DNA from: Hyphomicrobiaceae bacterium
GTDB taxonomy: Bacteria; Pseudomonadota; Alphaproteobacteria; Rhizobiales; Hyphomicrobiaceae
Assembly: GCA_030655135.1 (NCBI GenBank)
Contig: JAURWC010000075.1
Coordinates: 1 to 64,000 of the forward strand
Reading direction: 5' to 3'
Length of the DNA: 64,000 nucleotides
Made by a program: the position numbers and the translations under genes. Below, one piece after another: positions 36,347-45,613 of the stretch; position 1 is the stretch's first letter, and every line of letters begins with the position of its first letter. The notes under the pieces were generated by a model. The model saw nothing but the letters and a program-made list of their open reading frames with translations, was not told where the DNA came from and did no database searches.

Positions 36347-38497
36347 TCAGAAACTTGCTTTCGTACTGAGCAGGAAAGCCCGGCCCGGCTCGTAGAGTGG
36401 CGTCACGTTTCCGAACTCGTTGCCGTAGGTTGCGCGGCTCGAATAGAGTTGGTCAAACAGGTTGCGGACATCGAGGCGGAACGTGAGGTCGTGCGTCCAA
36501 TCCTGCGGATGGTATTCGGCAAACAAGTTGACGATCTCATAGGCAGGATAGGGCGGTGAGTTTTCGCCGGTTACCGCCGACGGAGCGACGCGATCATATT
36601 CCGTCGCAATCTCGATATCGCCACCGACCGTCAAGCCAATCCGTTCGAAACGGTGCGCCGCCGTAATCGTGATGATGTCGCCAACCGGCGTGGCCACGTA
36701 ATTGCCTGTATCGGAATCGGCGGCCAAACCATCAATCGTGACGTCGATATGCGCGTACTTGGCACGGATAAATCCTGAACTCCAATCGTACCCGGCGCCG
36801 ATCTCGTAGCCCTCGCTCTCGATGTCGCGAGCGCGGGTTGCTAGCAGCGCGCCGTAGGCGGCAACACGTGCGTCGTCGATCTCCGTCCGGAAAAGGGTGC
36901 CCTCGATAGTGAACCCGCCGAAGCGCGATCTCAGTCCAGCGGTAACGTTGTCGGCCGTAACGGACTCCGGCCCGTCCAAGTAGTTCCAGCCAGGATTGAT
37001 GATGAAGTTCTCGGCAAGCGGCACGCCCGCCCAGACATGTGAGTACCCGGCCTTTGCGGTCAGAAGGTCGCCGTAAAGATCCTGTTCACCAGAAACGTTG
37101 CCGCTGAAGCCGCCATCGCTCCACGACTGGCCGTTCACGCCTTCGAAGCGCTGGTGATCGCCACGGCCGCCGAACGACACGCGCGTGCCGCGGACAGGCT
37201 CCAAACGGGCTTGCGCATAGGCGCCCGCAACCGCGCTCTCCTCTTCGCCGGGATCATATCTATCGGCAAGGCTGGCCTGGCTTCTGTTGAAATCGAAGCC
37301 GGCAACAAGGCTGCCGATGCCGAGCCTGAACGTGTTCTCGATCTTGCCGTTGATCCGGTCTGTCTCGCCCGTGGCGTCGTATGTCTCCGTTCGCAGGAAG
37401 ATGGGAGTGGTAACGTCCGTCTTGCCGTACGCAAGTACGATTTTCGGATCCCAGAGCGCCGTCGGTGTTGCGTCGCTGTAGCTGAAGACAGTGCTCTGCC
37501 GATTGAGTTCGTAGTCGCGGAAGCGCGGCTCCCAGGGCCGCGGCCTAGGAGTGACGATTACGCTGGCGTTCGCCCGGAAGGGCCGCAATGCCTCATCGTT
37601 GAAGCGCTCGTGGCTCACCTCGAAGCGATCGCCGCGCGGGGCCTGATAGGCGATCTTGCCGAGCCCGCTGAGCAAGCTCGTTGATGTTCCGCCAACTTCG
37701 TCTCCGTCCCGGTCCTCGAAATTGCCGCCCTCGCCGAAGTTGAAGGTGCCGAGTACCTCGAAACCGTTGTGCATGCCGTAGCCGGTCACGGCATTGGTGA
37801 ACACGTTTCCGTTGGTGTTGAACGTCGCTTTGTTGAACCCGCCGATACCATCGCGGGTCAGGAAGTCACCAACATCTTTCGTCTCGTAGGCGATCGAGCC
37901 GGCAAGCGCCCCGAACCCGGCATCGGCCGGTGCCACGCCCGCATCAACGCGGACGGCTTTCAGAAGATTGGGATCGATGAAGTTGGTGCCGTTGTGATGA
38001 AACACCTTGTTGTTCTGCAGCGCGCCGTCGATCGTCACGGCAAGGTTCGTCTCCTCGATGCCATGCACATAGACCTTCTGCGAGGCGGGTAGCGAGCTGC
38101 CGACCTGAACGCCGGGCTCGCCCTTGAACACGTCGCTGATGTCCGTCGGATTGTTTCGCGCCAGATCCTGCGACGTCACGTTGATCTGCTGCGTGCCGGG
38201 CGTGCTGGGCCCGCTTACGCCAGTCGCCGGAAATGCTGGTGCGACATTGGCCGGCTCGACGTCGACCGGTGCCTGCGTCACAGCTGCTGGCGGCGGCGCC
38301 TTCGGCGCGGGCTTGGCCTTCGTGACCTTCTTCTTCGCTTTTTTCGACGTCACTTCGAGCGGTGGAAGATTGGTAGCGGCACTCGATGACGGCGGCGCCG
38401 TGTCTGCTTCCGCCTGTTGCGCATTCACGAACTCAGCCGATCCCATCAAGCCGGCCGTCACTGCGATGGCTCGCAGCGTCATAGTCTTCCGCAGCAT
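36347..38497 (-). CDS. TonB-dependent outer-membrane receptor
   Basis: 716 residues. Signal peptide (to about residue 26, FVNA), then an unusual Lys/Pro/Ala-rich segment (about 50-95, KKAKKKVTKAKPAPKAPPP), then the plug domain (INVTSQDLARNNPTDISDVFKGEPGVQVG) and a 22-strand barrel ending in an aromatic C terminus (STKASF). Plug text such as VHGIEETNLAVTIDGALQNN resembles haem/haemoglobin or siderophore receptors. Substrate unproven. Divergent from a PepSY membrane protein; together they suggest an iron uptake and reduction pair. Confidence 0.92.
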   Translation of the reverse strand: MLRKTMTLRAIAVTAGLMGSAEFVNAQQAEADTAPPSSSAATNLPPLEVTSKKAKKKVTKAKPAPKAPPPAAVTQAPVDVEPANVAPAFPATGVSGPSTPGTQQINVTSQDLARNNPTDISDVFKGEPGVQVGSSLPASQKVYVHGIEETNLAVTIDGALQNNKVFHHNGTNFIDPNLLKAVRVDAGVAPADAGFGALAGSIAYETKDVGDFLTRDGIGGFNKATFNTNGNVFTNAVTGYGMHNGFEVLGTFNFGEGGNFEDRDGDEVGGTSTSLLSGLGKIAYQAPRGDRFEVSHERFNDEALRPFRANASVIVTPRPRPWEPRFRDYELNRQSTVFSYSDATPTALWDPKIVLAYGKTDVTTPIFLRTETYDATGETDRINGKIENTFRLGIGSLVAGFDFNRSQASLADRYDPGEEESAVAGAYAQARLEPVRGTRVSFGGRGDHQRFEGVNGQSWSDGGFSGNVSGEQDLYGDLLTAKAGYSHVWAGVPLAENFIINPGWNYLDGPESVTADNVTAGLRSRFGGFTIEGTLFRTEIDDARVAAYGALLATRARDIESEGYEIGAGYDWSSGFIRAKYAHIDVTIDGLAADSDTGNYVATPVGDIITITAAHRFERIGLTVGGDIEIATEYDRVAPSAVTGENSPPYPAYEIVNLFAEYHPQDWTHDLTFRLDVRNLFDQLYSSRATYGNEFGNVTPLYEPGRAFLLSTKASF

Positions 38498-38569
38498 GAC
38501 AACTCCCCGTCATTTGATACGCGACGGGTTACACCCCTACGCATACTCAACGCTGGCATGCTCGCTGTT

Positions 38570-38658
38570 TTATTGTCGACGATAAAAGGATAGAAGAAAT
38601 CGCAACGCAGGCGTCTTGTTGCTGAACTGCTACAATGCTGATTGTTATAATCGACAAT
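38570..38658. promoter_or_regulatory. palindromic sites in the TonB/PepSY divergent promoter
   Basis: Two short palindromes: TTATTGTCGACGATAA (38570-38585, symmetric but for the pair flanking GTCGAC) and ATTGT-N8-ACAAT (38641-38658). Both share a TTGTCGA/TCGACAA word. The region is A+T-rich and lies between two divergent iron-type genes, so it may bind an iron-responsive repressor; no perfect Fur, RirA or Irr consensus is seen. Confidence 0.45.
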
Positions 38659-38733
38659 TCGTCGCACCGCGCTGGTGCGATCAAGTTGCTAGCGTCCGCG
38701 TCGGCAACCTTGAGACGCTTGAGGAGAAGTGCA

Positions 38734-40020
38734 GTGCGCTTCGCGTTTACGATTGCGCATCGTTGGGTCGGTCTTGCGATCGCGGCCTTTCTCTTTGTGT
38801 CCGGCATCACGGGTGCCGTCATCTCGTGGGATCACGAACTCGACGAGATACTGAACCCGCATCTGACGACAGCCACCGCGCAGGGCGACGCCAAGCCCAG
38901 CCTGCAACTCGCCCGCGAGTTCGAGGCCCGTGATCTCCGTGCCCGCGTGACATACGTCACAATGGTGCCGGACCCGGGCCACGCCCTGTCGCTCTATGTC
39001 GAGGGGCGCATCGATCTTGCAACCGCCAAGCCATTCGAACTCGGCTACAACGAGGTGTTCGTCGACCCGGTCAGCGGCGAGGAACTCGGGCGTCGCGAAT
39101 GGGGCCAAGTCTGGCCCATCACCCGCGAGACGTTCGTCTCGTTTCTTTACAAGCTGCATTACTCGCTGCACATTCCCGAGATGTGGGGCATCGACGAATG
39201 GGGCCTCTGGCTCATGGGCGGCGTCGCCATTTTATGGACGCTGGATTGTTTCGTCGGCTTCTATCTCACCCTGCCGCCAAAGCATCGTGTGAACAGCACG
39301 CAACCCGAGCCCATCCGCCGCCAGCTTTCGAAAGGATGGTGGTCGCGCTGGAAGCCGGCCTGGCAGATCAAGACGGCAGGCAGCGCCTACCGCATCAATT
39401 TCGATATCCATCGCGCCTTCGGTCTCTGGACCTGGGGCCTGCTCTTCATGATTGCCTTCACCGGCTTCTCGCTGAACCTTTACCGCGAGATCTTTCTGCC
39501 GATGATGTCGACGATCTCGCAGGTGACGCCGACGCCGTTCGAGCAGCGGACCCGCGCGCCAAAGGACAAGCCCATCGAACCAGGCGTGTCCTTCGAGGCG
39601 ATGACGGAGATCGCATCGGCGGAAGCGCGCCGCCGGGGTTGGACGGAGCCGCTGGGCGCCGTGCGCTATCGTTCCGACTTCGGCATGTACGACGTGCGCT
39701 TCTTCAAGCCGGGCGATGACCACGGCGCGGCCGGCGTGGGGCCGCCGATCCTGTATTTCGACGGGCGGGACGGCCGCAACATCGGCGACTGGCAACCGTG
39801 GACGGGCACGGCGGCCGACATCTTCGTGCAGGCCCAGTTCCCCCTGCACTCCGGCCGCATCCTTGGCCTGCCGGGGCGCATTATCGTTTCTGTGATTGGC
39901 CTTGTCGTCGCCGCGCTCTCGGTGACAGGCGTCGTCATCTGGCTGCGCAAACGCCGCGCCCGCGTTGCCCGGCGCCGCAGCGAATTGCCCGGTGGGGCCG
40001 CGCCGTTCCCAGCCGAGTGA
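38734..40020 (+). CDS. PepSY-domain membrane protein (ferric-reductase-like)
   Basis: 428 residues from a GTG with GAGGAGA 7 nt upstream; an upstream in-frame start would add 33 residues without homology. Four membrane helices with PepSY-associated layout: TIAHRWVGLAIAAFLFVSGITG near the N terminus, helices around 160 and 235 (IDEWGLWLMGGVAILW; HRAFGLWTWGLLFMIAFTGFSL), and a last one near 395. Paired histidines in helices (HRW, HYSLH, HRAFG, LHSGRI) could bind haem. Relatives act as siderophore or haem reductases. Partner of the divergent TonB receptor. Confidence 0.87.
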   Translation: MRFAFTIAHRWVGLAIAAFLFVSGITGAVISWDHELDEILNPHLTTATAQGDAKPSLQLAREFEARDLRARVTYVTMVPDPGHALSLYVEGRIDLATAKPFELGYNEVFVDPVSGEELGRREWGQVWPITRETFVSFLYKLHYSLHIPEMWGIDEWGLWLMGGVAILWTLDCFVGFYLTLPPKHRVNSTQPEPIRRQLSKGWWSRWKPAWQIKTAGSAYRINFDIHRAFGLWTWGLLFMIAFTGFSLNLYREIFLPMMSTISQVTPTPFEQRTRAPKDKPIEPGVSFEAMTEIASAEARRRGWTEPLGAVRYRSDFGMYDVRFFKPGDDHGAAGVGPPILYFDGRDGRNIGDWQPWTGTAADIFVQAQFPLHSGRILGLPGRIIVSVIGLVVAALSVTGVVIWLRKRRARVARRRSELPGGAAPFPAE

Positions 40021-40023
40021 GTG

Positions 40024-40290
40024 TCAGTTATTGAACCGCAGCAAAAATCCGCCGACGGCGACGACTGCCAAGATCACAGCAAAGCTGTGCTTCCAAAGCG
40101 CAGACTCGATTTTTGCCTCAAGATGGTCAATCCGACTCTCAAGCCGTTGACCATGACGGTCCAGATCGATCTTTGTAGACAGCTGTGGAATGACTTCGTC
40201 TCTCAAGGCCTCAGCCTGCGCCTCTGCCTGCTCACGCTTGAACCCGCCGGCTTCCAGCCGTTTGACGTATCCAAGTGTGTCAACTGACAT
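40024..40290 (-). CDS. small coiled-coil membrane protein (DUF1640/CCDC90-like)
   Basis: 88 residues from MSVDTLGYVKRLEAGG. Pattern FKREQAEAQAEALRDEV, then a coiled coil LESRIDHLEAKIESALW and a C-terminal membrane helix (FAVILAVVAVGGFLLRF). This fits the CCDC90/DUF1640 small-protein group common in bacteria, often several per genome; function unknown. The upstream part of the longer reading is not conserved-looking. Convergent with the PepSY gene, 3 bp apart. Confidence 0.8.
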   Translation of the reverse strand: MSVDTLGYVKRLEAGGFKREQAEAQAEALRDEVIPQLSTKIDLDRHGQRLESRIDHLEAKIESALWKHSFAVILAVVAVGGFLLRFNN

Positions 40291-40673
40291 TCGCCAATCC
40301 ATCCAACAAAGATAGCATCGCCGCTTCGGATTCGACAGTCGGCCAATCGCGGCAAATATCATCCGGCGACGGAATCAATTCAAGACGGTCGTTTTGACGC
40401 CATTGAATTCCATTGACCTTTTCCCGAACACATGAGACAAGCCGCCCATCGCCTGTAACCGGCGATTTCCGGCGCTCCTACCGCGTGAAGGGACTTGTCT
40501 AGGCCAAGGTTCACTCCGGCCGCCTCTTTCGTCCCCCCTTGTTGAGCGATCCCGAAACGACCGATCCGGCTGCCCAAGCCACGCGGGGCACCCCACAACA
40601 GAACCGCTTCTGCAGGAAGGCCAGGCCGCGCGCCGCCTTATGCCTGCACGCACATCTTTGAGAAAGACATCCT
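40291..40673. other. long leader region before the DEAD-box gene
   Basis: 383 bp with no convincing gene. An inverted repeat AATTCAA (40377-40383)/TTGAATT (40403-40409) is the only clear structure. DEAD-box helicase mRNAs related to cold adaptation often carry long structured 5' leaders, so part of this may be leader RNA. Confidence 0.5.
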
Positions 40674-42635
40674 TTGACAACCTTTTCCGAACTCGGCCTC
40701 GACGCACGCCTCATGCAGTCGCTCGAGGCTGAGGGCTACACGACGCCGACGCCGATCCAGGCCCAGGCCATCCCGGCCGTGATGGCCGGCTCCGATCTGC
40801 TCGGCATCGCCCAGACGGGCACCGGCAAGACCGCCGCGTTCGCCCTGCCGATCCTGCATCGCTTGGCGCTCGACAAGAAGCCGGCCCCGCGCCGCGGCTG
40901 CCGCGTCCTCGTGCTCAGCCCCACGCGTGAGCTGGCTAGCCAGATCGCCGAGAGCTTCCGCACCTACGGCCGCCACATGGGCGTCACCGTCGCCACCGTC
41001 TACGGCGGCGTCGGCCATCGTCCCCAGATCCAGGCCGTCTCGCGCGGTGTCGACGTTCTCGTCGCCACCCCCGGCCGCCTGCTCGACCATGTCGGTGAGC
41101 GCAACATGGTGTTGACCGGCACCGAGATCTTCGTTCTCGACGAAGCCGACCAGATGTTGGACCTCGGCTTCCTGCAGCCTATCCGCAAGGTCGTCGCCCA
41201 GATGACCGGCAAGCGCCAGAACCTGTTCTTCTCGGCGACCATGCCGGGCGAAATCGGCAAGCTCGCCGGCGAACTCCTGGTCAACCCCGTCAAGGTCTCA
41301 GTCGCACCCCAGGCCACTACGGCCGAGCGTGTGGCTCAGCGCGTCATCCACGTCGAGCGCCACAAGAAGCGCGCGGTGCTGGTTGAGTTGCTGGCGAACG
41401 CAGATCTGACGCGCGCTCTTGTTTTCACGCGCACCAAGCGCGGCGCTGACAAGGTCGCCGAACATCTCGAAGCGGCCAGCATTTCGGTTGCCGCGATCCA
41501 CGGCAACAAGAGCCAGGGCCAGCGCGAGAAGGCCCTTGACCTGTTTCGCAAGTCGAAGATTCGCGTTCTTGTCGCAACCGACATCGCCGCCCGCGGCATC
41601 GACATCGATCAGGTCTCGCACGTCATCAACTTCGAACTGCCCGACGTGCCGGAAGCCTACGTCCATCGCATCGGCCGGACGGCCCGTGCTGGCGCGGAAG
41701 GCATCGCGATCTCGCTGTGCGATCCTGACGAGCGCGGCCAGCTGCGCGATATCGAACGCCTGACGCGTCAGTCGCTGCCGCATGAGAACCGCATCTCGGG
41801 CGACGCCGTGCCGCTCGACGCGACGGGCGCCCCGCGCGGCCGTCCCGAAGGCGCACGCACGTCAGTCAGCTTCAAGCCCCGCGGTGACCGCAAGCCGCAC
41901 CGTGGCCAGGGTGATCGTGGCCAGGGCGAGCGTGGCGAACGCGGTTCCCGTTCCGACTTCGCTCCACGAGGGGATCGGGCCGATCGCGCTAGTCGCGATG
42001 CCCGCGCGCCGCGCCGCGACCACGGTGCAGCACCCCGCCCGTCCAGCAACGACGCACCATTCGGCGAGGTGCCCCGCGCGCCGTATCGCCCGGAACGCAC
42101 CGCCGAATACGACATACGTGAAGGCGGTGCCGGCCGTGGCCCCCGCGGCGATCGTGCCGATCGCGGCGACCGCGGACCGCGTAAAGACTTCGCCCCGCGT
42201 GGCGATCGCAGCTCGGCTCCCCGCGGTGACCGCAAGCCGGGCGGCGATGGATTCAAGCCGCGTGGCGATCGCAGTGCCGCTCCTCGCGGTGACCGCAAGC
42301 CAGGTGGTGATGGCTTCAAGCCGCGCGGTGACTTTGCCGCCCGCGGTGACCGTCCCGATCGCGGCTCAGACCGCAAGTCGCACAGCGACGGCGTAAAAGC
42401 TCGTGGCGACTTCACTCCCCGCGTCGACCGCAGCAACGACCGCAAGCCGAACGCCGACGGCTTCAAGCCGCGTGGCGAACGCAAGCCGGGCGGTGCAGAA
42501 TCCAAGCCTCGCAAGGATTTCGCCCCACGCCGTGACGCCGGCGAAAACCGCGGTCACAACGGCGGCAAGCCGGGCGGCTATCAGGGTCTGAAGCGCAAGA
42601 CCGGCGACAAGCCTGTCTGGAGCAACCGCCCATAA
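40674..42635 (+). CDS. DEAD-box ATP-dependent RNA helicase with long RGD-rich tail
   Basis: 653 residues from a TTG start (TTFSELGLDARL). The core (about 1-375) has the Q motif, AQTGTGKT, PTRELA, VLDEAD, SAT, ARGIDI and HRIGRTAR, all intact, and is of the RhlE/DeaD type. The tail (about 380-653) is a basic low-complexity run of RGDRK and GFKPRGD repeats that probably binds RNA. It partly repeats at DNA level around 42190-42340. Role: ribosome assembly or RNA turnover, likely in the cold. A strong terminator follows. Confidence 0.92.
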   Translation: MTTFSELGLDARLMQSLEAEGYTTPTPIQAQAIPAVMAGSDLLGIAQTGTGKTAAFALPILHRLALDKKPAPRRGCRVLVLSPTRELASQIAESFRTYGRHMGVTVATVYGGVGHRPQIQAVSRGVDVLVATPGRLLDHVGERNMVLTGTEIFVLDEADQMLDLGFLQPIRKVVAQMTGKRQNLFFSATMPGEIGKLAGELLVNPVKVSVAPQATTAERVAQRVIHVERHKKRAVLVELLANADLTRALVFTRTKRGADKVAEHLEAASISVAAIHGNKSQGQREKALDLFRKSKIRVLVATDIAARGIDIDQVSHVINFELPDVPEAYVHRIGRTARAGAEGIAISLCDPDERGQLRDIERLTRQSLPHENRISGDAVPLDATGAPRGRPEGARTSVSFKPRGDRKPHRGQGDRGQGERGERGSRSDFAPRGDRADRASRDARAPRRDHGAAPRPSSNDAPFGEVPRAPYRPERTAEYDIREGGAGRGPRGDRADRGDRGPRKDFAPRGDRSSAPRGDRKPGGDGFKPRGDRSAAPRGDRKPGGDGFKPRGDFAARGDRPDRGSDRKSHSDGVKARGDFTPRVDRSNDRKPNADGFKPRGERKPGGAESKPRKDFAPRRDAGENRGHNGGKPGGYQGLKRKTGDKPVWSNRP

Positions 42636-42673
42636 GCGGTCTCAACGCAAAGCATCCGCTTACAAACAAAAAA

Positions 42674-42696
42674 GGCGCCCCAATGGGCGCCTTTTT
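42674..42696. terminator. rho-independent terminator
   Basis: GGCGCCC-caat-GGGCGCC followed by TTTTT on the plus strand and preceded by AAAAAA, so it can work for both the helicase gene and the convergent His-rich gene. Confidence 0.95.
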
Positions 42697-42715
42697 CGTA
42701 GAAAAACCGTCGCGA

Positions 42716-42961
42716 TTAATGATGGTGACGACGGTGATGATGGTGATGACGGTGACGCTTGCGCTTGCTGATATAGATTCCGTCGTCACCGATGCCGATC
42801 CGCAGACCGCCCTTGCGGCTACGATGGCGATCACCGTGGCCGTGATGGCGGTCGCCGTGGTGCGCACGGTCGCGATCACGAGCCTCTGCTGCCGGTGCCG
42901 AGAACGCACTAACGCCAATCAAGGTAGTCAACGCCAGGGCGGCGCCAGCTAGAATACGCAT
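42716..42961 (-). CDS. exported histidine-rich small protein
   Basis: 81 residues, perfect TAAGGAGG ribosome site 5 nt before ATG. Signal peptide MRILAGAALALTTLIGVSAFSAPAAEA. The mature part is rich in His, Arg and Asp: HHGDRHHGHGDRHR, an ordered-looking middle GLRIGIGDDGIYISK, and a terminal run of histidines (HRHHHHHRRHHH). Likely periplasmic metal (Ni, Zn, Cu) binding or buffering, from composition only. No transporter neighbour. Confidence 0.85.
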   Translation of the reverse strand: MRILAGAALALTTLIGVSAFSAPAAEARDRDRAHHGDRHHGHGDRHRSRKGGLRIGIGDDGIYISKRKRHRHHHHHRRHHH

Positions 42962-43086
42962 ATTTCCTCCTTAAAGCATGGCCTTGCGCCATACTCAATG
43001 TTGAGCTCACTCTCATACAACGTCGAGCAGCGCAAAAGGTTGCTGGGTAACATGCTTTCCTCTTCGTTCGTCCACTTGCTTGTCGC

Positions 43087-43833
43087 GTGGCGTCAATCGC
43101 GATAGCTAGTCCTCTTGCGACGAGCAGGGGCAAACGCACATTGTCTTATCCAAACGAACCGTACTGGGGTGCGCTAACCCCAGGTCCCGCCAAAATCGAG
43201 AATTACGTTCTGTCGGTTTACGACTGCGGCAAGCTGCGCATGCCCACAGGTCAGCTCGTCGCCTGCGATCCTTTCGCGGCCATGCAGAAAACCGGCAATC
43301 CTGCCGTAGCCATTCCACCTGGCGACTACACGGTCAAGGTCACGCTGGCCGATGTCAGCGACAAGTCGGACGGCTCGCATGTGCGCGAAGCCTACGCCAC
43401 GCTGCTTATCGACGACACCGCCAGCGAAGTCACCCGCCGCATTATCACGCCGTTGCACGACGCCGGGAATGCCGATCCTGAGATTGGAGAAGACGGCGAC
43501 TATCACGGCTTTCCGGTCGACGCCGGCACAGCCTGCTTCGTTGACGCCGGCGCCCTCGTCTCCAGCATGCCAGACGAGGCCACCTGGTACGAAGGCCTGT
43601 TCGAGAACGACAGGCCGGACAGCTGGTTTAACCTGATGGACAACCCATCTCACCTTCGCGAGGGCTTGGCCAACATCACCCTACCACTGGCCAAGAACGG
43701 CGAGAACATCGTCATCATACATTCCGGCTGGGGCGACGGCTTCTACCCCGTCGTCGGCGGCTTCGATGCTTCCGGCCGCCTCATCCGCGTCCACATCGAC
43801 TTCATGGTCGTCTTCCCCGGCGACGAGGATTGA
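43087..43833 (+). CDS. DUF4241 family protein
   Basis: 248 residues from GTG; start uncertain, with the first 25-30 residues unlikely to be conserved. The body matches DUF4241: LRMPTGQLVACDPFAA near residue 50, PPGDYTVKVTLADV, then the C-terminal IVIIHSGWGDGFYPVVGGFDASGRL. These proteins are soluble and of unknown function, in some contexts linked to toxin immunity. No toxin gene is next to it here. Downstream gene is convergent. Confidence 0.78.
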   Translation: MASIAIASPLATSRGKRTLSYPNEPYWGALTPGPAKIENYVLSVYDCGKLRMPTGQLVACDPFAAMQKTGNPAVAIPPGDYTVKVTLADVSDKSDGSHVREAYATLLIDDTASEVTRRIITPLHDAGNADPEIGEDGDYHGFPVDAGTACFVDAGALVSSMPDEATWYEGLFENDRPDSWFNLMDNPSHLREGLANITLPLAKNGENIVIIHSGWGDGFYPVVGGFDASGRLIRVHIDFMVVFPGDED

Positions 43834-43846
43834 CTGCGCGGCACTG

Positions 43847-44635
43847 CTACCCCACCGCCACGTCCGGCAACGTATCGACCAGTCGCTTCAGCGTGGCGAA
43901 TGTCGAGAGGTCCAGCCGGCCATCCACGCGCGCCGGGCGGAAGTGCAGCTGAAACGCGCTGAGCACGGTCTTCATGCGCTCGCTATAGATGCCGGTCGGA
44001 TCGATGCCGTAGCCGTAGCGTGCCAGCAACACCTGCGCTTCCAGCACTTCCGGCCCCTGCTTGCGGCCGGAAAACCCACGATCCTCGGGATTGACCGGCA
44101 TGGGCTCGACCCAGTGCCCCACGCCGGCGCGATGCAACCCCGGCCAGTCGAACTTTTCGCCCGGATCAATCTTGCGCCCCGGCGCCACGTCCGAATGCGC
44201 CAGCACACGCTCCGCCGCGATGCCGTGGCGCGCGATAATGTCCTTGCACAGCGCTGTCACGGCACGCATCTGCATGGCTGGAAAATCCGGATAGCCGCCA
44301 TTGTGCCCGGGGTTCTGGATCTCGATGCCGATCGATGCGGAGTTGATGTCCGTCTCGCCGTGCCATGAGGAGACGCCCGCGTGCCACGCGCGCATGTTTT
44401 CGGCAACCATTTGCGTGATGCGGCCGTCTTCGCCGACCACGTAGTGGCACGACACCTTGCAGTCCGGCCGCGACAAGACCTCGATAGATTTTTCGACGCA
44501 CGGCAAGCCAGTATAGTGCGCGATGATGATCGTTGGCGTCAGTCCGCGCTGGCGCGGCTCTATGTTTGGGGAGGGAGACACATCGGCGACGAGCTTGCTG
44601 TCTGGCCTGTCGATGACGGAAATCACGTCGCTCAT
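43847..44635 (-). CDS. N-acetylmuramoyl-L-alanine amidase (AmiD type)
   Basis: 262 residues from MSDVISVI, whose ATG overlaps the stop of the TerB-DnaJ gene by 4 nt. Amidase_2 zinc fold: IIAHYTG (first His), HYVVGEDGRITQMV, RAWHAGVSSWHG, GIEIQNPGH, LAHSDVAPGRKIDPG (His and Asp). A C-terminal peptidoglycan-binding domain follows (EVLEAQVLLARYGYGIDPTG). No signal peptide, so it may act on recycled cytoplasmic muropeptides (AmpD-like). Confidence 0.9.
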   Translation of the reverse strand: MSDVISVIDRPDSKLVADVSPSPNIEPRQRGLTPTIIIAHYTGLPCVEKSIEVLSRPDCKVSCHYVVGEDGRITQMVAENMRAWHAGVSSWHGETDINSASIGIEIQNPGHNGGYPDFPAMQMRAVTALCKDIIARHGIAAERVLAHSDVAPGRKIDPGEKFDWPGLHRAGVGHWVEPMPVNPEDRGFSGRKQGPEVLEAQVLLARYGYGIDPTGIYSERMKTVLSAFQLHFRPARVDGRLDLSTFATLKRLVDTLPDVAVG

Positions 44636-45297
44636 GCCGCGCGCAGCTCCTTCTCGATCTGCTCGTAGGCCGTATTGATCTGCGCCAGTTTGGCCGCAGC
44701 TGCGTTCTGTGCTGCCATCGGCGCGCCTTGACCCATCAACCGGTCGGGGTGATACGTCTGCGCAAGCTTGCGATAGCGCGCCTTGACGTCGCTGAGCGAG
44801 GCCGTGTCGGGCAACCCCAGCACTTCGAATGGGCATTCGAAGTCCCGCACGAATTGGCAGCGTATCCGTTTGAACTCGACCTTCGGAATGCTGAATGCGT
44901 CTGCCACGACCCGCAGAAACTCGTCTTCCTTTGGATGCAAAATGCCGTCGGAGCAGGCAACGTACATCAGACATTCTAGCACTGCGCGTCGCGTGGCAGG
45001 CTCATGGCGAAGCATATAGCCGATGTGCTTGGCATAAAGTTCGTAGCCGGCGGTATCCTGCTTCGCCAGATCATAGATGCGGCGCATCGCCAGCGTTTCG
45101 CTGCATGTGGCGTCGAGAAATTTCTCGAACGCCTCTGCCTCGGCCGCGACAGCGACTCCGTCTGCCTTCGCCATCTTGGCGGCAAGCGCCACGAATGAAC
45201 TCATGAATGCTGGGCTAGCGACGCCACCGCGCCGCGCCGGCAGCAGGCTCCACAGGCGCGAAAAGGCGCGCTGCATAAGGGCGCGCAGCGTTCCCAT
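44632..45297 (-). CDS. TerB-DnaJ (DjlA-like) co-chaperone
   Basis: 221 residues from MGTLRALMQR. A TerB-like helical domain (about 30-145, FVALAAKMAKADGVAVAAE; CSDGILHPKEDEFL) is followed by a C-terminal J domain with HPD in KLAQTYHPDRLMG. Same layout as DjlA but without an N-terminal membrane helix. Would stimulate a DnaK-type partner. Operon with the amidase (4-nt overlap). Confidence 0.88.
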   Translation of the reverse strand: MGTLRALMQRAFSRLWSLLPARRGGVASPAFMSSFVALAAKMAKADGVAVAAEAEAFEKFLDATCSETLAMRRIYDLAKQDTAGYELYAKHIGYMLRHEPATRRAVLECLMYVACSDGILHPKEDEFLRVVADAFSIPKVEFKRIRCQFVRDFECPFEVLGLPDTASLSDVKARYRKLAQTYHPDRLMGQGAPMAAQNAAAAKLAQINTAYEQIEKELRAA

Positions 45298-45613
45298 CGT
45301 CCCGCCGCCCGCTGTATCCGCTATCGATGACCAAACCATCTGTAAATACTAGCGAACTTCATGGAAAAGCGGAACACCGTTGGGAGCATAAGTCATGCGC
45401 GCGCAATCCGGTTCTGTTTGGCCAGCTGATGATGTGGGTTTCGCGACGCGATCCGCAAGTGCGCTGCTGCCGGCCAGCGCCGCAATGCCGTCACAGACAG
45501 CGCGTGCGCTGCACTGCTGCCTAGTTGACGTAAAGGAGATGTTGCCCAACACTCGATGTCTAGACGTCACGTCGAAGGGCGTCAGCCAATCGGATTTAGC
45601 AGGGAGAAACCGA
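45298..45613. other. intergenic, no gene seen
   Basis: 316 bp between the divergent TerB-DnaJ and DUF2147-like genes. Open frames here are short and without motifs. Contains GGAAC at 45371 but no CGTT at the EcfG spacing. Confidence 0.5.

Noticed and set aside
40375-40707. 110-residue open frame upstream of the helicase, minus strand
   Set aside because: Arg/Gly/Ser-rich, no motif, runs into the helicase coding region on the other strand.
43020-43045. EcfG-like promoter for the His-rich gene (GCAAC-N16-CGTT, minus strand)
   Set aside because: The -35 differs from GGAAC at a conserved position; kept only as a weak possibility.
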